Below are positions 1-13,007 of a stretch of DNA of 64,000 bases, one piece after another. The notes below the pieces were generated by a model. That model worked only from the letters and a program-made list of their open reading frames with translations, was not told where the DNA came from and ran no database searches. The position numbers and the translations under genes are program-made. Each line of letters starts with the position of its first letter. The first letter of the stretch is position 1. Origin of the DNA: Anarhynchus alexandrinus (Eukaryota; Chordata; Aves; Charadriiformes; Charadriidae); NCBI GenBank assembly GCA_008711295.1, contig VUYV01000016.1:4772482-4836481 (forward strand). The letters are read 5' to 3'.

Positions 1-3000
1 ACCAAGGACTGCAAATTTACGTCCAAATCTTATATCTGATCCTATGTTAAACACATCCAGATGGTAGGTGATATTCTAATGTTAACAATCTGCTTCCCCT
101 CCCTCTACTGCCTTTCCAAGAAGTTGCTGACAAGTATTTCTGACAGTCTTTTTTAAGTAAATGAGATCAAGTATATTGAAGGTCTTTTATAGCAACAACC
201 CTTGAGGAAGATTAGACTTTGCAGTAGTGCTGCAGAACATACATTTGCTTATACTCTCTCCCGTCATGAAGCTCGCAGCTTGTGCTGGTCTGTGCCCTAA
301 GCCCTGGGCACCCACTCTGAAGGAGCAGGAATTTGCAAGCCTTGCAAATGCTCGCAGAAGGCAGAGATATATATTTTCCTGGTTGTGATATGAACGCAGA
401 ACTAGACGCTCTTGCTCCTGCACCGTGCCTGCTTGCTGCACCCATGGCCCTACTGTGCGTACCAGCGCTCTTGGGTCTTGCCCTCAGCGTTGCACGCCCA
501 GCAGCAGCATGGGTTGGAGACTGTTGTGTAGGTGTTTCAAGGCACTTCTGGCATCTCGGAGCGAGTCCAGCAGTCTGCATGGATGCAGCTATGAGACTAT
601 GGTAGAGAAGGCCAAATGTGATAACATCAAGATCTTACTTGCCACTACCCTCCCTGCTTTGCAGATCTCAAATCAGGGGGACCCGCTGTGTGTGTTTTGG
701 GGGGCTGTGGCAGAGCTGGCTGTCGAGGAGGTCATGGATGGCACAGCTCAACCTAGGGCTCCTGATCTTAAGGCTTGCTCTGGTCCTTCCACTCTGTGCA
801 TTCCATGCAAATGGATACCATTCATACACTTTATTGCTAATAAGTTGTAAGGTTTTTAATAAATAAATACATTTCTGCATAAACCTGTGCAGATTTTCAT
901 CCACTCTGTTGAAGAACACTTTTTTCCCTACTTTGTTGTGATTTTGTTTGTCCTGGATATAAAATCTTGCATCTCAATTATGCAGATTAGGTGACGTTCA
1001 TTTGAAGGATGTGGAAATTAAACATGTTTCCTTTATGACTAGAATATAAAAAAGACAGTCTGTGTTTGACAAAGATAATTTTGTTTGTTTTCGTCTAATG
1101 ATTGTCCTGGTCTTACTGCATTTCGGCTCTTTAAAGTTAATATGGCAATATGTTAGCTTTTGTGATTCCCACAGTCTGATATTTAGGTATATGTTTGAAG
1201 AGCTGCATGTAAATTACTTTGCATCATTGAAACCTAGCAATTCACAAATAGATGCTGCCCTTGGTAACATAGGTTTCTTCACTTGACTTAGTTTATTCTG
1301 CATATAGCGTAAGTCTGCTTGCCATCCAAGTTTTATCCTGCTATGCAGTTAAAAAGACTCATCTATCCTGAACCTCCATTTAAGTGTTTCATTTCTAGTC
1401 TAGGCTTCCTGCTGTGTGAGTCTTCAGGAATACTTGGCCAAGAGGAGAATGGTGCTTGGGTGGAAGTTAGGCTAGATGAGCCTTTGCCTTTGCTTGCTCT
1501 TTGAAGAACGTGATGCTCTAAAATGCATCAAACCCCATTATGATTCCAGATCAAGTTTCTAACAGACCTGAAGACCTGATATCCTCTGCCTTCATTGAAA
1601 CCACCTGTAATACTGAATGCTGTATATTTTAAAATTGGCCAGTTTGTATATGTATACTCCGAGGTCGTGTAAAAGCCCTTATTTACCTCCTACAAACCTA
1701 GTGGGCAGCGATTTGAAAGCAGTCCCCTTCCTGAACTGATTGGCTGGGTAGCCATTATATGTCTTTTGCTTTTATTTCTTTTTGAAATAAATACGTGGTA
1801 ACTAATCTATGAAAGTACTGGTGAACAAATACTCCAAAGGAACATTTACAGTGTGTTTCCTGATGTGTAAAATTTGTTTTGTTTTGCAGGTTTAGAATTC
1901 TGAAGGAGTTTTACAGAAATGTTTAGAAGTGTTTAAAATTATTCATTTTAAAATGGCACTTGCATACCATTGGCTCTGACTTGAACTTTACAAGTGGTGA
2001 TGCCTGAAAGTCTGCAAGCAATGTTCACTGCTGTTGGACTATGTCCAGAAATGACTTTGACTAGGTCAAGGGTTTCCATCCAACCAGAGAAACAAACGTC
2101 TCTGACAGGACAGGAGTGGAGCTCAGAAGCTCTTTTGGATACACGATGACTTGGCAGGACTCGCTGACCACTTTCAAGTATGCAGCAGCTCCTGAGCAGT
2201 TGCCATTAACGGATGCATTCCCCAGTCAGAGCATAGAATGTGCTTTTATAATCCAAGTGTATGTATTTTCACACACACAAAAAAAATTTAAATTGACAGT
2301 GTATTCTGCATATATAAATAAATAAACGTCACCCTGTAGGGTAATATTCTCAGTATGCTGCACAGGACCATAAATGTATCGTATCAGCAGTAATTAGAGA
2401 CATGCATCAGGCGAGTTGTAGGCTTCAGCATTGGCAGCTATCACCTTTGAAGCCCGAGCACCCTCTGTACCCAGACTGACTCCTGGTGGACTTTGAAAGG
2501 CTTGCTGCAAACCGTGATGTCAGGTCAACAAGGAGTTAAAATTCTATGCGTTTTCTGGAAATACGCTACATGCAACTCTTTCTGTCAAACTTGAGCTATA
2601 ATGCCTTGACACCAGTGAGTCATCTCTCTGACAGGGGGACTCAAACCAAAGCAGTATGGGTTTATTCATTTCTGTCCTCTCGGGGTGAAATAGCTTCACC
2701 TGTCAACTAGTAGTGACTTACCAGTTTAGAAATACTATGTATTGATTTAATTCCAACCCAGCCCCGCAGTTTCTATGTAAAGCTCAAACCCGTGCTAGAA
2801 CTCTAGAAGGTTATGCTTTCATGATGGGGATTACAGACAATATATAATGCACAGTAACTTTTACAATCTTTAAGGAGAAACTTGCAGCCTTGCAGTCTGC
2901 AGAGCTATCTGTGATGGCAGTTCAGTTCCCGAGAAGGTAGCTGCACTTTGGTAGCTCCCTGTAAGCTCTTCAAACTAATTCATATTACTGCAATCATCTG

Positions 3001-3363
3001 TCTAATTGTCTTTCCTTTAACTTTAAGCCATTCATTTAGCAGGTTTTGCATGACTCTGTTTGTCTGAACAAAGATAAAGTCAGTAGAGTTAACACAGTGC
3101 AGCAAGTGAAACAAGCTGCATGTCTGTTATGTGGATAGATGGTAATTTATTTGCCCGTGTGGTGGCAGGAGAGGGTGGGTCGGGGAAATGCCAAAAAACC
3201 CCCAAACGCTTAAAAAGATCTAAAATAGCATTTTTGTCTACTCCTTTTTTCTGTGTACATCTGTGCTCTGTCTCCTGCTATGAAAGATTTACTGATTTCC
3301 TTGTGTGCAAACATCGAACTAAAATTCCTGTAAGCCTTTATTAGTTGAAAGGAAGTCTGTTTT
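1..3363 (+). other. PLCB1: Intron sequence of PLCB1 (5' part of window), no gene seen
   Basis: I see no exon with plausible splice sites and no recognisable protein. Open frames up to 141 codons (425-850) have no family resemblance and overlap other frames on both strands. Several AATAAA-like strings (for example around 858-866 and 2317-2325) sit in AT-rich DNA without other signs of a transcript end. Assignment to a PLCB1 intron is inferred from the exon at 49485. Confidence 0.6.
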
Positions 3364-3575
3364 GTGGTTAAAGGACTGGACTGGAAATTAGGAGACCTGG
3401 ACTTGTTTTCCAGGCTAGATACAGACTTGCTGGGTAAACAAGAAAGGTTCACTTAACCTTGCTTTGCTTCAGGTCTTGATCTCTAATGTGGGGATTAATA
3501 GTACTTCCTTTCTCTCTTCCTTAATGTCTTGTCTCTGTTCATACCTCTTTGAGACAGCACTTAAATTGATGTAAT
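3364..3575 (+). repeat. Ancient MIR / CORE-SINE fragment (MIR1_Amn-like)
   Basis: Seen: a stretch beginning GTGGTTAAAGGACTGGACTG, then AGGAGACCTGG, ACTTGCTGGGTAA, CACTTAACCTTGCTTTG and finally AATGTGGGGATTAATAGTAC. Known: MIR-family SINEs have a tRNA-derived head (GGTTAAG...GACTGG...AGACCTGGG) followed by a conserved core with CACTTAACCTCTCTG and AAATGGGGATAATAATA, in this same order. The version with 'actggactggga.t.aggagacctgg' resembles the amniote form. Divergence is high, as expected for an element older than birds. The 3' boundary is uncertain because the tail after about 3510 no longer aligns by eye. Confidence 0.75.
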
Positions 3576-5291
3576 CTGGGTCTCATGGACACTCTGTAGT
3601 CATAACTTTTAACAAAAATAAGTTATGTACAAAAAGAGAAGCTGCTGACTTTCTTGGAGAGCAAACTCTGTTAAAAAGTTTATACTTACTTGACTGCTAG
3701 TAAAAAGCAACTTTTCAGCTTTTCATAAGAAGTGGGAGTACCATATGCCAAACTAAATCTCATCATTTGAATATGCCAGGAAGTATCTTCTAGGTTGTTT
3801 CTACTTTGTGGCTTTTTATTTGTATTTTAGTATTTTCCACTTAATCAGCTGGTGGTCAGTTTTCATGAATGCTGGTCTGGGCTGCTGACAAATTTCTCCT
3901 TGTCTCTGGTTGGTTTGTTTAGTGCTACATGTACAGTTGTGTGCGTCCGTTAGAAACAGTGGCCATTTGAATTTAGCATATGGAGATTTCTGACAGGTTC
4001 TTCATTGCTTTTGCTACTTCTGATGACAGTTGAAAATATGTTTGGGTTTTTTTTTTATTCCATAGTTGTAGGAAATACTTGTTCTTCATTTGCTGCTGAG
4101 GTAGGAAGTTAAAGCAGCAGCAAACCAATCTGCAAGCGCTGCTGTGCTCTGAGCGGTGCCACGCAGAGCTGTGGCTTGTAGGGCCCTGTGACAGGGACTG
4201 GCATATACATCATTGATTAAAGTTTTGTCAAACATTGGTCCTTCCTCATTTTAATGCAACAGCAATGTTGCGCTTAGTCTAACACTCAGAGCAACCAGGG
4301 AACCATGTCATTGAAATATGATGTAGTTAATTGTAAAGCCTCCAAGTAATATGACCTTAATTGCTGGTTTACTGATAAAACATAGAAAGTTCTTCTTTAA
4401 AATTGCATAAAGACAAGTGAATTTCAGGTATCGTAACATGACCAGCTAAAAAGTGATTTGGAGCAGATGCTTTCGATCTGCAAAATGTTTGAAAAAGTCT
4501 TCAGAAGGTGTTGAGGATTTAACATGACTAATGCAAGGCTGATGTTGGCCTTTAACGGGTCATTGACAGCTATGGTAGGAAGAGTGAAAGGCTTCAGTTG
4601 CTACTGGTGAAAGTTCTTTGGCAAATACTGGCAACTCACAAAGAAACGTACCTGGGAATATGCAGAGCAGACAAATCAGGTATTTTGGCATCCTGTATGG
4701 AGGGCAGCGTCGTGTCAAGCCTGCACTTGTGGCCTCTGCAGCACACAAAATTCACATTAGTGTTAAACTTTCTCAGCAAGTTGTGAGCATGGCTGGAGTC
4801 TGCAATGATGATGCAAATAGCCAAAACAGCTTTTATTGTGGTAAACTAACTCATTGCTGGTTAACATTGACATTTTAGCCTGCTCTGTGTGTTGATGCTG
4901 CGGTTTCAAAGCTTCATCGCATTGCACTTCTATCCACGTGGGGCTTTCCTGACTTCAGAATAAGGTGCCTGGAGTTAGATAAGCTTTGCCAGAGACTACT
5001 GTCCCTTTGTTAAAAGTCACAATGTGTCAATGAGCAGTCCTGCCTGGTTTAAACCAGTACATGTGGAAAGGAAAGTACTTCTCCCTCCAATGGTCCTGCC
5101 TGCTGCTGCTCTAACAAGAATGTGGAGACTCCAGAGGAGGCTGGTGAGTAACCATTACATACAAACCACTCGCAGGTAACAACAGGGTTTGCTGTCAACT
5201 ACCCAGGCTGGATTAGCAGTGACTGCCTGCAAGCAAAGAGCTCAATGACTCACTGTTCATCTCCTGAGCCTTCCGATTTCCTCAAAATGTT

Positions 5292-5381
5292 CCTTGAAGT
5301 TGGGCTTAAATTAACTATTCATAATTACCTCAGGATCTTTTCTGAGATAATTATGTGCTGTAAGTGAGCCCACCTCAGGAG
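5292..5381. other. Imperfect inverted repeat / hairpin of about 90 nt
   Basis: The core arms are 5321-5333 (ataattacctcag) and 5342-5354 (ctgagataattat), complementary at 12 of 13 positions around an 8-nt loop. After an imperfect stretch, TGGGCT (5301-5306) pairs with AGCCCA (5367-5372), and weaker complementarity extends to about 5292 and 5381. The size and shape resemble a microRNA precursor or a short palindromic transposon. There is no direct evidence for either. Confidence 0.45.
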
Positions 5382-6459
5382 GGGCATTATGTGCAACTAA
5401 TAAACACCCTATCACAACTGGAAGCCAAAGATGGAGCTGGTTGATTCAAGGACAAAGAGCCACTACCAGAAATACTTGAGTTTCTCACAGTATGCATACA
5501 ACCCTGATTAACTGGGACATTCGTCAGCCAAAGTAATCCATCTGACCCTGACTTTGCACACTTATCTCCTCCTTTGGACTCTGTCAAAGTGCTGGCATAA
5601 TACTTCAAAAATACTTTACACTGTGATCAGCAAGATTGAGGAAAAGCTGTCTGCCCCTAGCATTTCTTGTCCTCTTGTGTCCTTTTTCACCTGTCACAAG
5701 CAATCAGTGTGCTACAGTGATGAAGTCAGGACCAAAGATGCTGAAAGGCCCGCTGTACTGATTGTCAAGGAATAAAGACTGAATAATGTGCATCCTGCCA
5801 GGTTGCTCTTACTGTCACTACTGGCTGAACTAAGTCTTTCTCCAGACCTCCTGAATCATGAGAGAGGTATCTTAATGGTTTAGGAATTCAAACATAATAT
5901 CTTTCCCCCCTCCCTCTTTAAATACCTCCTTTTAATTCTACCTTCATGTGCTACCTGCATTTCTGCCAAAGCATTTCTTATTAATTTTGTGGAGTGTACA
6001 CAATCTTGAGAGATGATACTTCATTATATATTTGCAAAATGAGATTTTTTTTTTTAGGGGCTAACAGATCTTGCTGTTTACTTCAGGTTAGAGCAGTCAC
6101 TGCATTTGCTGAAAGTTTTTTTTTTTTCCTTGTCTGTTCAGTTTTTCTTGTCATCATGGCTGTGTTCCTTCTATTCATAAAAGCAGCGTGGTGTTCTTCA
6201 GTTTGCAAAAATTGCATAATGTATGTATTGGTGATTAAACAGGAAATAGCTGAGAGGGAAAGAGGCTTGGAGAAAGCTTGTGGTGCCAAATGAACATTTT
6301 TATATTTCCAGAGTTTTGCTTTCCAAAATATCTAGGCTTTACATCTGTTTAAGTGATGCATCTGTCTGATGATATGTTTGACTATGTATAGGAGTTTGGT
6401 TGATGTATAATGGTACTGAGTCAATACAATAGTTTCTCCATTGCCCAGCAATTTGGTTT

Positions 6460-6479
6460 AAAAAAAAAAAAAAAAAAAA
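6460..6479 (+). repeat. A20 homopolymer tract
   Basis: An uninterrupted run of 20 A follows atttggttt and precedes gaggaggaag. No element with a recognisable body lies upstream, so it is recorded as a simple repeat. Confidence 0.95.
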
Positions 6480-9400
6480 GAGGAGGAAGACTGTGAATTT
6501 GTCTCTGTGAGTGTCCTCTCATGCTCCAAATTACTTAAATGTCCTAGAGAATCAAGGTATGAATCCACAGTCTCAAAGGATGTGCAGGTCTGGGCCTCCT
6601 TGTTGGAGTGGCAGTTTCTCATTCATTGTCATGGAGTTCAACTCACAGCGGTGGGGTGCTTGTGACCCCAGGTTTCACAGCTATGCAGCAGGATGCAATT
6701 AGATTTGGAGTAGATGGTGGTGGAAACTGGCTGGTACAGTTGGTAACTGTTCAACATGGGCAGACCGCCTTTGACACTGGTGGCAGAAGTGTAGAGTTAC
6801 AGGTCGTTACCAAATAGGATCAGGCAGACTGGTCACCTCTAGGAAGGAGGAGTGCTGAGATGGGAGAGTGGAGAAGGCACCAGCAGCCAACATCTTGTGC
6901 TTGGCTCCCTTGTACAGTCATCTTATTCCTCAAAGTCTGGAAAAAACAAATGTGGTAGTAATACAGTGCCCCCCAGGCTTGCTTTGTTTGGTATTCATTA
7001 AACACCACACTTTATGTACTCTGTGTGTTTTTTTTCCTCAGAACTGCTTTTTCTCAGAAGCTGGAGGGAGCTCCCCTCTTGCTCCTGCTGCATTTCCCTG
7101 GCTTGCAGACGCCTGCAGTCACCTTCCTTTGAACTGAAAAGTGCTAGAAGGGCTGCTTGTCAAAATTGGCTTTTTTTTACAGCTGCATGGGACAACATGG
7201 AGTAGCATCACAGTTTGCTTGGTCCCCAGTCCTCAAATGCCCCATTTCAACAGTGCAGCTTGCAGTTTTTCAAGGGAAGGAGGGTCCGGAGGCTGGAGAT
7301 CCACCTCTGCTTTCTCAGGGACCTTTTCACTGTTCTGTTCTGCGTCCCTGTTACAACCTCCTGACAACTTTAAAAATGAGTCCAATAGCACCATGATCTA
7401 GTGATTTATGGGTAAAACCATCCTGTAATTGGCTGGCCGTCAGTGCAGTCACATCTGGTTTCAACTTGTGTTCTTCTGTCAATAGCCCTTACACAGAGAA
7501 GTAGCTCCACCAGTTGCGCAGGGGCGAGATGAAAGGCTCTGGCTTGGCTGTGGTGTGTGGCGAGCCCCTGGTGTTGTTAATGGAAGCTGACAGTCTAACA
7601 TCCTGCTCCATCTGCTCCCAATTTATACCTTGAGATTTATTGTCTCTTGAAAAGATAAAATAAAGACTTGTGAAACAGAATTACTGGTTCTGAAAGCTGT
7701 AGGGGAAGTGTAGTGTAGCTCCCCTTCCGTACTTTCAAAGGTAGAAGGCAGAAGCAAGATATCTTTAAATGAAAGCAAAGCCCTTTCACAAGGTCTGCTA
7801 GGGATGGGGAGTAACCTGTCCCTTGCTCAGCATTCGTGGTTGCTGTCTGGCCGATGCTTGGCTTCAGGAACAGGGACTTTCAGGTCTCTTGTGTTTCTAC
7901 AGCCTGAACTGGAGAATTTAATTAATTTACAGCTGTAAGAGATAGACAAAGTACCCCGGCTGGACCCAGAAGCCCAGAGATTCCAGGGAAGATGCCAAAG
8001 TTGTTGTTTCTTTGGCATTTCTTTCCCCTAGAAGGGGTTGAGCGCTGCAGGTACAGGGCAACATAACATCACCATGGTCCTTTATGTCAGAGAGAGCCAG
8101 TGCCTGTGTTTGCGGCGGAAGGGAAACCCTGCCAAGGTTTCAGTTGGAAGACAGCAGCGAGCTCCTCTCTGCTTGGAGTCTGGCTCCTGTTAACTTGGGA
8201 GCAGAGTCTAGCCCTGGCTGGGGACATCATGTCAGGAAAAAGTTGATGGGTCTGCAGCAACAAGGTGGGTTCTTCAGCAAGCAAAGCAGCAGTGGCCGGG
8301 ATGGGTGGAAGTGGAAAAGGCTGCTTCAGGCCCTTGCTGGAGCTGTTTATGGAACTTGAGGAAAACGCTTAGGGGCTGGAAGTGTGCCAGAAGGCTTTTT
8401 GTCAAGTTTATACAGCTGCAGGTAACCTAGTGCTGGTTCAGCTGTGGACTTGAGTCCCCAGCTTGCAGCTGTGACAATTGTTGGCGTTAGCAAAGTGGGT
8501 GAAGCTTTTGTGTGATGGACTTGAAGGAGCCTTGCTGAGCTGCTCCAAATTCTGCCTTTCCAGTGGTGCAGAGGGAGGGAAGGGCAACATTATTCACTGA
8601 GGACAACAGACGTAACAAATGAAGCAGGAATTGGGGTGTGAAGGGGAAAAGTGACATGAGAAAGGTAATTGCCGAAGTTCTCATAAATATCACCTCCATT
8701 TTACTTCCTTATCCATGTGGTTGTGTTTGAAAGTTTGATTTGGTGTGCTTTTACAACAGAAGAAACAACCTGAAAATAAAAATCTATCGTAGGCAAAAAT
8801 GTGGTGGGGGGAGAAAAAATGTTGCAGTAACCACTTCTGTGTTTTTCTCTAAAATCTGAAAGGAAAAAAAGTAATCCAAAAAGTAGCATCTAGGTATAGA
8901 TATTTCAAAGTAACAGCTGTATTTTTTGCCACCTTGTGGGATAGTTCGTAGACAAAAAATTAAGGATATGGGTATGACAAACATCAGTTGTATAGAATAA
9001 AGCTAAGAAATTCTGTGTTTATTGCTAAGGTGCCTAGTTAACGTATTCACACCCATCTGAAACACCCTATCTCCCCTTGCTGCAGGACTTTAGCATTTGA
9101 AAAAAGAACTCAGCAGAATTACTAATCTAAAATTGCTGAATGACTGGGGATGAAAAATATTGACAAGGGAGGACAAGTGTTTGTCAAAATTTTTGATTTG
9201 TGGAAGTGTCAGATTGTTTTAGGAGAACCTGCTGTTAGAACACTGTGTATTCAGCTCTGTTGAGTTGCTTGTATTACGTTTAATTTGTTTATACTACTTA
9301 ATTGCCCATTATTATATGACACAATTTAAAGTTTGTCTGTTCTGTAGGAAGTGAGCAAAGTTTCTATAAATAAAATGTTAACATTTTTATTGGCAGAACA

Positions 9401-10847
9401 ACTTTAAACTTTTTTTCCTAGAAATCTGAGTCTTAAATGTGCAGAAACCTTAGAACAAAAACCTGCATTAAAAACAGAGAGAAGATCTTTCATGGTCCTG
9501 GTTATAATTGGTTGATAGTTTTTCCCTATCTCCGTGGCATTGCAGTTGAGACTGATGTGTTTAGTACGCTTCCTTGCAAAAAACATGTAGGTTTTCTGAC
9601 TTTAGTTATTTTGCAAATGCAAATAGAACATCTAAAATAATAAAAAGTTTGTTATTCTTAGGCATGTACTTTTAGTAATGGGAAAAATACTTTAAAATTT
9701 TTTCCTTAAGCTGGGACACTTGCTACAGAACATGCTTTCTTATGATTAAAGAGATTTTAAAGAAACGATGATTTTGGAATATAAATAATATATTGGTGAT
9801 GCTTTATATATTTTCATATACTTCCTGTAGATTACTAAAATCATCCCAATTACAACTCATGTCCACCAGTAAAATGGGAAGTAAAGAGAGTGCTGGGCTT
9901 CTCCTGACCAGGCAACTAAGTTTTTTTTTATGAGCCTCACAGCTGGGCAGCTCTTAGGCAAATAAACGCTACTTCTGTCTCTTAGATCGGTGAATTACAG
10001 AATATGGGAACCTTGGGCTGATAAATGCTGGAATCACTTTCCGTTGGCTTCAGGGGAGATCTGAATCAGTCCTATAGTCAGAGCAAAACAGGAAATCACT
10101 GATTCAAAAAGCCATATTTGTTGAGTAATTATTGAAATTTTGCCATTGGTCATTTCACTGGAATTCTGTATACTGTATAAATAGAAATGGTTAAAAAGTC
10201 TCCTGTTGCAATGTTTAAATAAACACATTAATAGAGAATTTTAGGAGAAGGCATGAGGAATGTAGCTGAAGTGGCAGCATTACTCTTGTTTTTTGGTGAA
10301 AGGCTCCTCGGTTTCTTTTTCTTATCGTGCTGCTTGAAGGGTTATAATTTAAAAAGAGAAAAGGGGGTGACATACCTCATTCACAAAAAGGGAAGTTTTC
10401 AAATGAACAAATACTCATTAGGGACCAGATTACGAAAATGCTGGAATTCTCTGGATTTCAAATCTTAGGTCTTCTAACTGCTATGTGTGCACTTTGGGGT
10501 TTCCCCCCTCCCACCCTCTCTGTTGTGGATCGTTCTCAGCCCTTGCTCTGGGTAATCTCTGCAACAGGTACTGTGGCTGTAGGGTTTCTACGTGTTTGCT
10601 GCACAGAAGTGTGTCACGCATGCTGGAGCACAGCGTTTACTTTCCTCTGTACAGCCCAATAGCCGATGTCTGGCATCGCTGCAGGTTGCACAAGGCTTGC
10701 ATTTTGTTTTGAAAAATACAGCCTCATAAGCTCAGGCAATTTTTCTTGCAGCTAGTGAGCTTGGGTGCCTTTGTTCTTGGGGTATTGAAGATGAAATGCC
10801 CTGGGAAGACCTTTTTTGGTGGGGAATTTGTTTTGTTTTGTTCTTAA

Positions 10848-10864
10848 GGGGGGGGGGGGGGGGG
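10848..10864 (+). repeat. G17 homopolymer tract
   Basis: An uninterrupted run of 17 G follows ttgttcttaa. It could form G-quadruplex structures and is prone to length error in sequencing. Confidence 0.93.
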
Positions 10865-12956
10865 AATCAGGTGGGTTTTTTGGCTCTCATTTGGGTGATC
10901 CAAAGTATTACAAATGCCCTTTGGAACTTGAAGACAGTAAATGTCTGCAATGGGACTTCAAATATATACGCAGCATCTAATTTGAAGACAGAGTTTTCAA
11001 AAACAGAAAAAGCTAAGTCCTTTAGAAATTCTCACCGCCTTGCAATAGTGCTGGTAAAACAGTAGTAAAATAGTTATGAAAGGTGCTACATGGCTAATTC
11101 CTGTTATTTTTGGCATGCGTGTTCATTAGCAGTTGACTAGTTAACAAGATTATCAATCATTACCAAATAAATAAATAAGACTAGACAAGCTTGATGGATG
11201 CAGCTGCTGTCACAGCCCGTTGAGCTCAGAGGGAATTCGTAATGTTTTCTATAATGCAAGTCACACTGTACAGTCGGGCTCTGACAGATGTCCTGCAGTA
11301 AACTTTGGTGGTTTAGGACCTCACTGATGGCAGAATAGGCAGAAAGGCTGCTGCGGGTCAGTCTGGCATAATAGCTGAAGTTTATCTTCGTCTCTGGCTT
11401 AAGGCCCTGGGTTGTGCCTCAAGTGTGGCACTGCACTCCTGTCCTCTACCCAGCACCCTGTTATCTTCCAATGCAGCAGACGTCTGTGGAGAGTGAGATC
11501 TCACACATCCACAGCATGTTTTGCTGGAGAACATCTGGCAGGGCTTTTGCCTGCTTCTTCAGCATATGTTGCCTCTTTCTTCTCAATTCCTCTGTATTAT
11601 ATTTATATTTACCTCTATCCCATTCTGAGCAGATAGCATTCAACACTTGCTTTGCAATGCCATGAGTGATCAGAAGCAATACCCACCAGCAGAGGTGCAG
11701 GCTTCCCTGAAGTCTTTGGTTAGATGTCACAGGGACCTGTGGGAGAGAAGCAGATGTTTGCATCTGTGTGGAGCTAGAGAGGGAGGTTGCCCTGCTCGCT
11801 TCTCAGCTCGTTGGGGAAGCAGAGTTGTTTGCAAATTTGCTTCAGAGGATACTAAGGTTCCTACCAGCTTGTGCTTTGAAACAAGCGGTTTGTCTGTTGC
11901 TATTAAAGTTAGAAATTGCAGTAGCACAATACATGGGCTGCTCTGATTTCTTTCTCTGGGAAACAAAAGGGAAAGAAAACGATATTCGGCTGTTTAGGTT
12001 GTATTGCATGGAAAAGTGCAAAATGACAAGCTGTAGAAAGTAAGCAGACATGGCTATTGAAATGAAGAGATAAAGCTGTATCCTTTATTTCCCCAGACTG
12101 CAGGTCACACTACTGCCCTTTTGTTATCTGGCCGGGCAAGTGATAACATGGTAGGTAATGATGAAGCAACAAATTTCTGTCCTGATTTTTAAATGCCATA
12201 CTGCAGTATTAATGGGAGCTGCCCTGTGAAATGCAATCTATTTAAGTAATCCTGCTGACAGCTGTTTTCCTCAGCCCTTGATTCACTGCTCATCTGGTGA
12301 CTGCCGATTGCCCTTACCATTGCACTGGCATTTCTCTGTTTCCATGGCACGGCTTTGCATATGGAAGGAGCGCTGGAGTGTGTGCCTACCGTGTTTTTAC
12401 TGTGTTAATGGTTCTCATCTGCAAAAGAGATGTCAGGTCAACTGGTTAAATGAAGTTTGCCAGAAATAAGGTACGAATCTATAACTTCAGCTACCCAGAA
12501 GCCTGATGCTAGGGACTGAGGACTTGCTGTGGTATCTTTAGAAAATGTAAAAGTGGTTTTGTCTTACTATAAGCTTTGCCTGGCTCTTTCCTTCAGTTTG
12601 GGGATTAAGCTGTAAATTTTGGGTAATATTTTCAAGAATCTTGATGATTAAATTCCTTTTTTTAAAATTGATATTTTCTCCACAGTGATGTAGAGTCCTA
12701 AGTTTTAATTTCAGCGATCAGTTTGATGGCACAATACTGTGAGTGTCGGCTCTGGTGCTTTGATGAGAACAGCTGCTGTGCTGGTGGGCACATCCAGCAG
12801 ACAGGAGGGGATTAAAAATTCCTAAGTGGAGAGGAGTATTTGCCATGGGTGCTTTGTGGTTTGTAAGTATACCCCAAATCTTTCCTGTAAAGAAGGGTGA
12901 CTGCCTGACTACTTATGAGGATACACAAGCTCCTTCAATTACACTCTCCAATTAAA

Positions 12957-13007
12957 GCAAACAAACAAACAAAACAACAAAAAACAACACAGCAACAAAC
13001 CCAAAAC
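12957..13007 (+). repeat. CAAA/CAACAA-rich low-complexity tract
   Basis: Starts as a (CAAA) tandem and decays into interrupted CAACAA and CAACAC units. It has the appearance of an old, degraded microsatellite. Confidence 0.85.

Noticed and set aside
6460..6479. A20 tract as the tail of a processed pseudogene
   Set aside because: No recognisable gene body, no clear AATAAA at proper distance and no flanking duplication seen.
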